NCBI GenBank assembly: GCA_003599475.1
Contig: QZKK01000094.1
Span: forward strand, 1-15,707
DNA length: 15,707 bases
Source: Desulfobacteraceae bacterium
GTDB lineage: Bacteria > Desulfobacterota > Desulfobacteria > Desulfobacterales > SURF-15
Direction: 5' to 3'
Part shown: positions 7,656 to 14,234 of the stretch, piece by piece
How the letters are laid out: every line of letters begins with the position of its first letter
Position numbering within the stretch: the first letter of the stretch is position 1
Program-made: the position numbers and the translations under genes
The notes under the pieces: generated by a model
Seen by the model: only the letters and a program-made list of their open reading frames with translations
Database searches by the model: none
What the model was told of the DNA's origin: nothing

Positions 7656-7939
7656 TATCTGCTCCTTTTAAACTGCGCTACATCGGCCATAAAGTCTTTC
7701 GTCAGTTGGCGCAGGCTGGTGAAGGTGTAAGGTTCTTCTTTCCTGCCGTAGTGCCGATGATCGCCTTTTTGCTCAGCGTTGTCATAGCCGATGACTCTTT
7801 TTCCCGCCTCGACATAAGCAAGAGAATATTTAAAGCCATGCGGTTTTTCCGGAGTCGAAGGTATTTTCCACAATTTGATTTCGATGGTGTTTCCGATTTC
7901 ATCCGTAACCTTTTCATGCCGGATAAGCTTCGCTTTCAT
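7655..7939 (-). CDS. TumE/DUF6516-family toxin
   Basis: A small basic protein of 94 residues with features of the DUF6516 (TumE) toxin family: an N-terminal strand segment ending IEIKLWKIP, then a FKYSLAYV stretch, then GKRVIGYDNAEQKGDHRHYG and a C-terminal FTSLRQLTKDFM helix. The YDN...KGDHRH segment is the conserved core. The biochemical target is not visible. The toxin gene comes first and the antitoxin second, an order that usually relies on coupled translation. The ATG at 7939 lies only eight bases after the -10 box of its promoter, so the transcript would have almost no leader and no Shine-Dalgarno site. Confidence in the family is good; activity is inferred. Confidence 0.78.
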   Translation of the reverse strand: MKAKLIRHEKVTDEIGNTIEIKLWKIPSTPEKPHGFKYSLAYVEAGKRVIGYDNAEQKGDHRHYGRKEEPYTFTSLRQLTKDFMADVAQFKRSR

Positions 7940-7959
7940 ATTGGCATGTTATACCAATA
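7939..7959. promoter_or_regulatory. Palindrome over the -10 box, likely operator
   Basis: TATTGG (7939-7944) and CCAATA (7954-7959) form a perfect 6-bp inverted repeat with a 9-bp centre that contains the -10 box and ends at the toxin start codon. This is the expected position for an autorepression site. The binding protein is assumed to be the downstream winged-helix antitoxin. Confidence 0.6.
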
Positions 7960-7975
7960 GGAAAAATGTTGTCAA
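7948..7975 (-). promoter_or_regulatory. Sigma-70-type promoter of the toxin-antitoxin operon
   Basis: On the minus strand, TTGACA (7975-7970) and TATAAC (7953-7948) are separated by 16 bases. The start codon follows the -10 box by eight bases, so transcription would begin within a couple of bases of the ATG. Confidence 0.75.
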
Positions 7976-8244
7976 GTGGTCTGACGTCAATCCCGTCTGT
8001 CAAAATCAGATATTCACGAGCGAAGGTGAACGTGGATGGTTCAGAAGAAAAGACCCTGATCAAGGCGGGGAGCGTGCAAAGCAAAGGGGCTCGTCGCCCG
8101 CCCTTGGCACGGGCATCGAAAATGTCCTTCTGATTCGGACCGCCCGCCAATGACCCGAAACATTAGGGTTAGGTCCGATTAGATTTACGAAACAATTACC
8201 AAATAAGGCAAAATGCTTTACCAACTCTAGGGAAAGGCGGCGAA
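7976..8244. other. Intergenic stretch without a supported gene
   Basis: Beyond the toxin promoter I find no credible coding region, RNA gene or repeat array here. Short frames on both strands lack ribosome sites and recognisable motifs. The stretch ends with GAAAGGCGG ahead of the RND fragment. Confidence 0.5.
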
Positions 8245-9369
8245 ATGAAGGATCCTTACGGCGGCGCGTTCTACCGCTTGCACCGGAGGCTTCTTTCGAC
8301 CAGCATCCGGCTCCGGTGGATTACGGTGGGGGTAGTCCTCGGGCTTTTTGTGGTGGCCATGGTGGGATTTGGACATGTGAAAAACCTCTTTTTTCCGGAT
8401 TCCACAACCCCCATGTACTATATCGATTTCTGGTTTCCGGAGGGCACCCACATCGATGAAACGAGCCGCCTGATGGAAGAAGCGGAAGCGTATCTTTCCA
8501 AACAGGAGGGAACACGGGACCTGACCACGTTTATCGGCGGCGGGCAGATTCGGTTCCTTTTGACCTACACCCCCGAGCCCTCCTACGGCAGCTTTGCCCA
8601 GGTCATCATCGAGGTGGACGATTACCGGAAGATTCCTGCCCTGATGCAGCGGACCCAGAACGACCTGGAGACGATGTTTCCCCAGGCCATTGTAAATACC
8701 AGTGCGTTTATCCTCGGACCGGGAAGCGGCGGCAAAATTCAGCTTCGGATCAACGGCCCGGATCCGGTCGTTTTGCGGCAGCTCGCCGAAAAGGCGGAGA
8801 ATATTTTACTGGACGATCCGTTCTGTAAAGCGGTACGAAACGAATGGCGAAGCAAGATCAAGGTGGTCCGTCCCCGGCTGGCCGAAGCCCAGGCCCGAAG
8901 GGCCGGAATCGATCGGCCGCAACTGTCCCAGGCAATCGAATCGGCCGTCGAGGGAACCCGGGCGGGTGTTTACCGCGAAAAGGATGAGCTGCTGCCGATT
9001 ATCGCCCGGTCGCCGGAATCCGAAAGAGTCGACCTTTCCAATCTGCAAGGCATACAGGTCTGGAGTCCGGCGGCCCAGAAGATGATGCCGGTCGGTCAGG
9101 TGGTGACCGGTTTCGATACGGAATTTGAAGATCCCTATATCCGGCGCCGGGATCGGACCAAGCTGGTCAAGCTCCACGCGGATCCGCGGGAGGGACTTCC
9201 CAGTGAGCTGCTTGCCCGCGTAAAGGCAAAAATTGAAAAGGCCCTGGGAGCGGATGTGGAAGCCAAAACCGGCAAAGCGGTGCCTCCGGAGCAGTGGGAT
9301 GCCGATACCATTCCGGTAAAATACAAGGATGCGATTCCCCTTAAAGATATTCGCCTACCTCTCGGCTGA
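8245..9369 (+). pseudogene. Central fragment of an RND (HAE1-type) efflux pump
   Basis: The reading frame matches the middle of RND permeases. It starts with DPYGGAFYRLHRRLL, the segment leading into the second half, then one membrane helix (about residues 22-45, ending near FFP), then the second porter region (FWFPEGTHIDETSRLMEEAE, then SQAIESAVEGTRAGVYRE, then RRDRTKLVKLHADP). Against a usual length near 1,040 residues, the first half (about 500 residues) and the C-terminal membrane half are absent. The frame runs about 370 codons before homology ends near 9345, where glycogen-phosphorylase sequence begins. An AAAGGCGG site precedes ATG 8245, so a peptide could be translated, but it cannot form a pump. 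Confidence 0.85.
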
Positions 9370-11033
9370 ATTCCTCCTTGGTCGCCATCTGGAGAACAAC
9401 ATGATCAATTTGGGGATTTACGAGGACATTCGCAGGACTGCGGAAGAAGAGGGTCTGGATATTCAGGCTCTCTTCGACCAGGAGGAGGATCCTGGCCTCG
9501 GGAATGGAGGGCTGGGCCGGCTGGCGGCCTGCTACCTCGATTCCCTTGCAACCCTCGAGGTCCCTGCCGTTGGGTACGGTATCCGCTACGAATTCGGTCT
9601 CTTCGACCAGGAGATTCGAGACGGCTGGCAGGTGGAACGCACCGATCAGTGGCTTCGTTTGGGCAATCCATGGGAAGTGGTTCGACCTGAAATCACATTT
9701 CAGGTGAGTTTTGGGGGGCGCACCGAGCACTATCAGGATGATCAGGGCCGCTACCGGGTTCGATGGATTCCCCACCGGATTGTGAAGGGCGTTGCCTACG
9801 ACACCCCGATTCTGGGGTATCGCGTAAACACCTGCAATCTGCTTCGGCTGTGGAAGGCTGAAGCTGTGGAGTCCTTTGAATTTGAAGCTTTCAACGTGGG
9901 AGACTACTACGGGGCAGTGGACGAAAAGATTTTCTCGGAGAACATCACCAAGGTTCTCTACCCCAACGACGAGCCGATCCAGGGCAAGCAGCCGATTCAT
10001 GGTTCTAAGCAATCCCGGCTTGAGCCGGCTCATCACGGACAAGATCGGCGAAACCTGGATCCGCAGGTCGGAGGAGCTTAGGCAGCTCGAGAAATTTGTC
10101 GACGACAGCGCTTTCCGAGAGGAGTGGGGCCGGGTGAAGCTCGAGAACAAGAAAAAACTTGCCGGGCTGATCCGTGAACGCACAGGGGTCGAAGTCGATC
10201 CGTCATCGCTTTTCGATATCCAGGTGAAAAGGATACACGAGTACAAGCGTCAGCATCTGAACGTTCTGCACATCATCGCCCTTTACAACCGGATCAAGGG
10301 AAACCCGGGAACCGACATGTGCCCGCGGACTTTTCTCTTCGGGGGGAAAGCCGCCCCCGGTTATTTCATGGCAAAGCGGATCATCAAGCTGATCAACTCC
10401 GTGGCCGAAGTGGTCAATCACGACCCCGACGTGGCCGGACGCATCAAGGTCATCTTCTTCCCTGACCTCAATGTTAAAAACGCGAAATTCATCTACCCGG
10501 CCGCCGATCTGTCGGAGCAGATCTCGACTGCCGGGAAGGAGGCGTCAGGAACTGGAAACATGAAATTTTCCATGAACGGGGCATTGACGATCGGGACTCT
10601 GGATGGGGCCAACGTCGAAATCAGAGAGGAAGTGGGCGCAGAAAATTTCTTCCTGTTCGGGCTCACCGCCGAGGAAGTGTACTCGCTCCAAAAAAGCGGA
10701 TACCGGCCCATGGAATACTACTTGAGGAACGCGGAGCTCCAGGGGGTCATCGAACGAATCCGTTCGGGCGATTTTTCAAACGGCGATCGGGAATTGTTCA
10801 AGCCTCTGGTCGACTCGCTTCTTTTCCATGATACATTCATGCTTTTCGCCGATTTTGCTCCCTACGTCGATACGCAAAGGCAGGTCGATGCGGCCTACCG
10901 CGACCGGGAACAGTGGACACGCATGTCTATCCTGAATACCGCCCGCATGGGCAAGTTCTCCTCCGACCGCGCAATTCGTGAGTATTGCAGGGACATTTGG
11001 AACGCGAAACCGGTCCCTGTCGCTTTGGATTGA
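9329..11033 (+). pseudogene. glgP: Glycogen phosphorylase, 5' truncated with an internal deletion
   Basis: Two pieces of a glycogen/starch phosphorylase lie in different frames. Piece one (about 9348-9990) begins FAYLSAEFLLGR, then GLGNGGLGRLAACYLDSLAT, and ends at [13 protein letters not shown]. Piece two (about 9996-11033) begins [14 protein letters not shown] and runs through [11 protein letters not shown] and the PLP-lysine segment [19 protein letters not shown] to a natural C-terminus. Roughly the first 75 residues and about 170 central residues (the region normally carrying HLNDTHP and the segment up to the TPRR motif) are missing. The PLP lysine is retained, but neither piece is a complete enzyme. 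The upstream end is fused to an RND fragment. The family is certain; loss of function is inferred. Confidence 0.9.
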
Positions 11034-11054
11034 TTTGTGGGAGCAAGCTAACCT

Positions 11055-11753
11055 ATGACGGATATGAGTCGGTATGCATGTATAATCTGCGGGGAGAGCT
11101 TCCCTCGACGGGAACTTTTTCCATGCGGGGCCATCCGGGGCAGCATCGCGAAACGGATTCTTGGCGATCGACCCACTTGGGGGCAGGACGACTTCATTTG
11201 TAAACATGATCTCATAAAGTCAGGGGCTGACTATGTCCATTTCCTGTTAGAGTCTGAAAAGGGCGAACTTACAAGTATCGAACAGAAGGTCCTGCACAGC
11301 ATTCAGGAACACGAACTGCTCGCGATGAACGTCGACAAGGAGTTCGAAAACCGGTGGTCTTTCGGTGAGAGGCTGGCAGATGGTATTGCAAGATTTGGTG
11401 GAAGCTGGACCTTTATTTTATGTTTTGGCACCTTCATCGCTATATGGATCGTGATAAATATATTGGTGCTGCGTTTACACCCCCCTGATCCGTATCCGTT
11501 TATCTTGTTAAACCTCATTCTTTCATGTCTGGCTGCAATCCAGGCGCCTATCATCATGATGAGCCAAAATCGACAGGAGGCAAAAGACCGACTCCGTCTG
11601 CAGCATGAATACCAAATCAATCTTAAGGCAGAGCTTGAAATTCGCCATCTCCATGACAAGCTGGATCACCTCCTTTCGCATCAGTGGGATCGCCTTGTCC
11701 AGATACAAGAGCTCCAACTCGATCTTTTGTCGGCAATGTTTAAAAGAAAATAG
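11055..11753 (+). CDS. DUF1003 membrane protein with N-terminal cysteine motif
   Basis: An intact 232-residue protein. The C-terminal two thirds is the DUF1003 domain: FGGSWTF at 114-120 leading into a membrane helix (to about 139), then DPYPFILLNLILS and a second helix (about 147-168), then IIMMSQNRQEAKDRLR and a long amphipathic, probably coiled-coil tail with LKAELEIRHLHDKLD. The N-terminus has C9-x2-C12, C24 and C49-x-H51, which could bind zinc or iron. The function of DUF1003 proteins is not established. GGGAG stands 11 bases before ATG 11055; ATG 11064 is an alternative. It begins 21 bp after the glycogen phosphorylase remnant and looks functional. Confidence 0.85.
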   Translation: MTDMSRYACIICGESFPRRELFPCGAIRGSIAKRILGDRPTWGQDDFICKHDLIKSGADYVHFLLESEKGELTSIEQKVLHSIQEHELLAMNVDKEFENRWSFGERLADGIARFGGSWTFILCFGTFIAIWIVINILVLRLHPPDPYPFILLNLILSCLAAIQAPIIMMSQNRQEAKDRLRLQHEYQINLKAELEIRHLHDKLDHLLSHQWDRLVQIQELQLDLLSAMFKRK

Positions 11754-11940
11754 GTCAAACAATATCCCAAATGCAGCCAGGATCGCCCGCTCGTATTGAG
11801 CGACCGCGATTTCAGTTTCCGCTTTTGTGGCTGTGGTTGAGAGTCGACGGAAGCTTTGTTTCCTACTATAACCAATTCAAATCCGTGATTTTACCGGCTT
11901 CATGCCGCATGCATATTTCAGGGCAGACTGGTGAAAAAAT
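11754..11940. other. Intergenic stretch without a supported gene
   Basis: Between DUF1003 and the integrase-associated terminator I see only short frames without ribosome sites. One minus-strand stretch around 11765-11850 has a weak outer-membrane efflux flavour but is too short to support. Confidence 0.4.
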
Positions 11941-11968
11941 AGGGGTGGGCCGTCGATAACCCACCCCT
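11941..11968 (-). terminator. Intrinsic terminator downstream of the recombinase remnant
   Basis: AGGGGTGGG (11941-11949) and CCCACCCCT (11960-11968) form a perfect 9-bp GC-rich stem with a 10-base loop. On the minus strand it is followed directly by ATTTTTTC, the U-tract of a Rho-independent terminator. It lies 10 bases beyond the recombinase stop codon. Confidence 0.8.
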
Positions 11969-11978
11969 CAATCCTCGA

Positions 11979-12137
11979 TTATCCATAAAGATTTTCAATA
12001 TATCGGATAGCCTCATTATCCGTTACTTTACCTATGTACCTCTGGGTGGTCACAAGATTTTGGTGCCGGGGGATGACTTTACTAACGATTTCAATCGGCG
12101 TACCGGCTCTGGATGCATAGGTGGCGGCATGTGGAAA
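11979..12137 (-). pseudogene. C-terminal remnant of a tyrosine recombinase/integrase
   Basis: Read on the minus strand this encodes 52 residues and a stop: FPHAATYASRAG, then TPIEIVSKVI, then PRHQNLVTTQRYIGKV and EAIRYIENLYG. It matches the end of phage-type integrases: the helix after HxLRH, the conserved His (RHQN) and the catalytic Tyr in TTQRY. A stop codon (complement at 12138-12140) and loss of homology cut it off upstream, so the first catalytic Arg, the Lys and most of the HxxR box are absent. The natural C-terminus and its terminator are preserved. It marks a former mobile element next to the eroded genes. Confidence 0.82.
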
Positions 12138-12141
12138 TCAC

Positions 12142-12170
12142 TAGACAATTTTTCCATAAAAGGCTATACT
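12142..12170 (+). promoter_or_regulatory. Sigma-70-type promoter of the EamA transporter gene
   Basis: TAGACA (12142-12147), a 17-base spacer and TATACT (12165-12170) make a near-consensus promoter. It gives a leader of about 54 bases before ATG 12231. It begins just past the broken end of the recombinase remnant. Confidence 0.7.
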
Positions 12171-12230
12171 ACGAAACTGGAGAGTCCATTGAGCGATATC
12201 GTTTAAGGGGACGGCACCCGGTTCAAGACA

Positions 12231-13298
12231 ATGCAGGCAACACACACCACTGCAAGATTTGCAATTATCGGATTGATCTCGGCGTTTCTTTTCGGCGCTG
12301 CCACACCTGCCAGCAAAGCCTTGCTAGGGGGGATTCCTGCCCAGGCACTTGCAGGTTTGCTATACCTTGGTGCCGCCCTGGGTGTGCTTCCGATCATCGT
12401 TAAAGAGGGCGCCTTTCCGTGGCCATGGAGAGCCGGTCATCGAAGTTTTTTTCTTCTCACAGGGGCCATCCTTCTGGGAGGTATCCTTGGGCCGGTGCTG
12501 CTTCTGCTTGGATTGAAAGCCGCCCGGGCGGGGTCTGTCTCGCTGTGGCTGAATCTTGAGTTTGTGGCGACCGTGGTTCTGGGACATTTTGTGTTCAGAG
12601 AGTATCTGACGCTGCGGGGATGGATTGCGGCAGGGGGGACATTTGCCGCCATTTTGTTATTGGCGGGAGCCGATCGAGGCTCAGGTATCCTCCCCACTGT
12701 TCTGGTCGCCTCCGGATGCATCTGCTGGGGTTTCGACAATCACTTCACAGCGCTCATCGACGGCATATCTCCGGCTCAGACAACCCTGTGGAAGGGGGTG
12801 GTCGCCGGAGCATTCAACTTGTCGATAGGCAGCGCCGTTTCAGGCGGCGCAGGGACACCTGGTATGGTTTTAACCGCGTTGCTCGTCGGAACGCTTTCCT
12901 ATGGATTCAGCATCACCCTATATATCAACGCAGCTCAGGGAATGGGGGCGACTCGCAGCCAGATGATCTTTTCAACCGCCCCGTTTTTCGGTCTGCTGTT
13001 GTCAGTGACCGCTCTCGGGGAGGCATTCACCGGTATGCAGGCGACGGCGGCAGGACTCATGGCCGTCTCTCTACTGGTCCTTTTCAGCGAAAAGCACGAG
13101 CATGTCCACCGACATGACACCATGTCACATCAGCATGTCCACAGGCATGATGAAGCCCACCACGACCATGCACACGAGGGAATTCGCCCCGAACAGAAAC
13201 ATCCGCACTGGCACGAACACGACTCACAAAAGCACGCGCATAAACATTGGCCCGACCTGCACCACCGGCACGGCCATAAAGACGAGGAAAAACATTGA
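12231..13298 (+). CDS. EamA/DMT-family transporter with histidine-rich C-terminal tail
   Basis: The first 286 residues are a drug/metabolite-transporter fold with ten predicted helices in two EamA repeats: FGAATPASKALLGG in helix 1, LNLEFVATVVLGHFVFRE at the end of repeat one, and the equivalent FSTAPFFGLLLSVTALGE in repeat two. Residues 287-355 form a hydrophilic tail with 24 histidines in 69 residues, arranged as HEHVHRHD-type and HPHWHEHD-type clusters. Such tails commonly bind Zn, Ni or Co in metal transporters and chaperones, so a metal substrate or metal sensing is inferred, not shown. The ribosome site is weak: AAGGGGA is about 20 bases from ATG 12231, with nothing closer. It has its own promoter and is probably monocistronic. 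Confidence 0.9.
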   Translation: MQATHTTARFAIIGLISAFLFGAATPASKALLGGIPAQALAGLLYLGAALGVLPIIVKEGAFPWPWRAGHRSFFLLTGAILLGGILGPVLLLLGLKAARAGSVSLWLNLEFVATVVLGHFVFREYLTLRGWIAAGGTFAAILLLAGADRGSGILPTVLVASGCICWGFDNHFTALIDGISPAQTTLWKGVVAGAFNLSIGSAVSGGAGTPGMVLTALLVGTLSYGFSITLYINAAQGMGATRSQMIFSTAPFFGLLLSVTALGEAFTGMQATAAGLMAVSLLVLFSEKHEHVHRHDTMSHQHVHRHDEAHHDHAHEGIRPEQKHPHWHEHDSQKHAHKHWPDLHHRHGHKDEEKH

Positions 13299-13383
13299 CC
13301 ACCCCGCGATCGGTGAAAATTCGATCTTGATGGATATCGAACAGAGCCGGCGGCCGTCTGCCTGAAATCTTTCGGCTCGACGC

Positions 13384-13399
13384 TTCCGTATCGACGGAA
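13384..13399. repeat. Short perfect hairpin below the ChrA remnant
   Basis: TTCCGT and ACGGAA flank a 4-base loop. No T-run follows on either strand, so a terminator call is weak. It lies about 20 bases beyond the ChrA remnant stop, inside a 119-bp gap with no gene. Confidence 0.35.
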
Positions 13400-13417
13400 T
13401 GAATTGTTGTCATGGGC

Positions 13418-13633
13418 TTAGGTGGCAAGCTGCTGGGCTTCGGGTCCGGGAAGCAGCATGCAGAAGTTTAGCGCCCTTAAAAACTGGTTTTCGCCGATCC
13501 AGCCCCTGCGCTCCACGACTTCTTCGTGCATGATGGCGATCTGGCCGGCCGGCCCCCCGAAGCTGATAAAGCCAAGCTTGGTCCAGAATTTCAATGCCCC
13601 CTTGAAGGAAATCGTTTGCAGTGAGGTTTTCAT
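13418..13633 (-). pseudogene. N-terminal remnant of a chromate transporter (ChrA/CHR family)
   Basis: On the minus strand ATG 13633, with GGGAG seven bases upstream, opens 71 codons: [10 protein letters not shown], then [17 protein letters not shown], then [10 protein letters not shown] and [20 protein letters not shown]. The FGGP and [10 protein letters not shown] motifs are diagnostic of the CHR family N-terminal half. A stop occurs right after QQLAT, where the family normally continues YIGW. The family is usually about 400 residues (or about 200 for half-size members), so most of it is gone. The start overlaps the stop of the MFS remnant upstream as ATGA, the trace of a former translationally coupled operon. 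It is not functional as it stands. Confidence 0.85.
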
Positions 13634-13857
13634 GGGTCGCTCCCGGTCGGGTTCGGCACCGGAATATCGCGTCCGAAAGCTGCAAATCCTATGGTTCCAA
13701 TGACTCCGAAACAAACGCTGTAATCAGGTTTGCCTTCGGGCTGATCTGCCACAGAAAGGCGCCGGCCAGCGCGGCAAAGGAGACAAAAACATCCCGGATC
13801 AAGTAGTACAGGCCGAACATGTCCGCCCTGCAGTGAGCCGGGGACAACTCCATTCAT
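13630..13857 (-). pseudogene. C-terminal remnant of an MFS transporter, frameshifted
   Basis: From ATG 13853 one frame reads MELSPAHCRADMFGLYYLI, then RDVFVSFAALAGAFLWQISP, the penultimate helices of an MFS permease. After NLITAF it shifts; the next frame continues [15 protein letters not shown] to the stop at 13630. A one-base loss around 13710-13714 explains the shift. Only about 70 of some 400 residues remain. AAAAGGAG lies upstream, best spaced for ATG 13857, which is in the wrong frame for the first half; the site probably belongs to whatever was joined here. The stop overlaps the ChrA start. Confidence 0.72.
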
Positions 13858-13911
13858 TTTGATTCTCCTTTTCTATCGAAGATGGTTTTTCGCTTGGATT
13901 CCTTTATGAAC

Positions 13912-14097
13912 TCAATCCCTTTTGTGCCGATGGAAATAGGCATACAGATTGTCGAACAGACGGCATCCTTCATCCATGCGCCGCTCGTCCTCCCGATGCG
14001 AGGCCACAAGCCCTGTCAAAAGAGCTGTAAAACCATCGGTTTCCGGCCGGGCATATTTTACGTCCTTCAGATCGATCTCGTGGACGATTTCGGCCAT
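13912..14097 (-). CDS. Small hypothetical reading frame, possibly a C-terminal fragment
   Basis: A 61-residue frame (MAEIVHEIDLKDVKYARPET, ending FHRHKRD) stops at 13912. The frame stays open upstream to about 14154 (reading REIIFSSTASP before the Met) without a better start, and no ribosome site precedes ATG 14097. It therefore looks more like the tail of a lost gene than a real small protein. The EIDLKDVKYAR pattern is loosely like the final strand-helix of carbon-nitrogen hydrolases, but I do not claim that family. It lies between the racemase and the MFS remnant on the same strand. Confidence 0.3.
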   Translation of the reverse strand: MAEIVHEIDLKDVKYARPETDGFTALLTGLVASHREDERRMDEGCRLFDNLYAYFHRHKRD

Positions 14098-14189
14098 GGG
14101 GGAAGCGGTTGAAGAAAAAATGATTTCCCGGCTTATTGAAGCGGTTCCGCAGCGTTATTATCGTAGCGATCAAACAGTCCGCTTCAGCC

Positions 14190-14217
14190 ATCCAGAATCC
14201 AGCATCCAGTGGCCAGC
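14190..14217. repeat. 7-bp degenerate tandem repeat (ATCCAGN)
   Basis: ATCCAGA, ATCCAGC, ATCCAGT and GGCCAGC follow one another in the 137-bp gap between the racemase stop and the small frame. This is a short microsatellite-like array of the same low-complexity kind as at 899-1021. Confidence 0.6.
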
Positions 14218-14234
14218 GGCTGGGCTTACATGCA

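Noticed and set aside
7914..8150. 78-codon minus-strand frame upstream of the toxin gene
   Set aside because: It overlaps the toxin promoter, has no convincing ribosome site and no recognisable domain.
9876..9995. Extension of the second glycogen phosphorylase frame upstream to ATG 9876
   Set aside because: Those residues are the out-of-frame translation of the first phosphorylase piece; homology begins only at about 9996.
9980..10000. Programmed frameshift or intron in glycogen phosphorylase
   Set aside because: About 170 residues are missing outright, so neither recoding nor splicing could restore the protein.
11765..11850. Minus-strand stretch reading AETEIAVAQYERAILAAF, reminiscent of TolC-type outer-membrane efflux proteins
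   Set aside because: About 30 residues, with no further motif on either side; too short to separate from chance.
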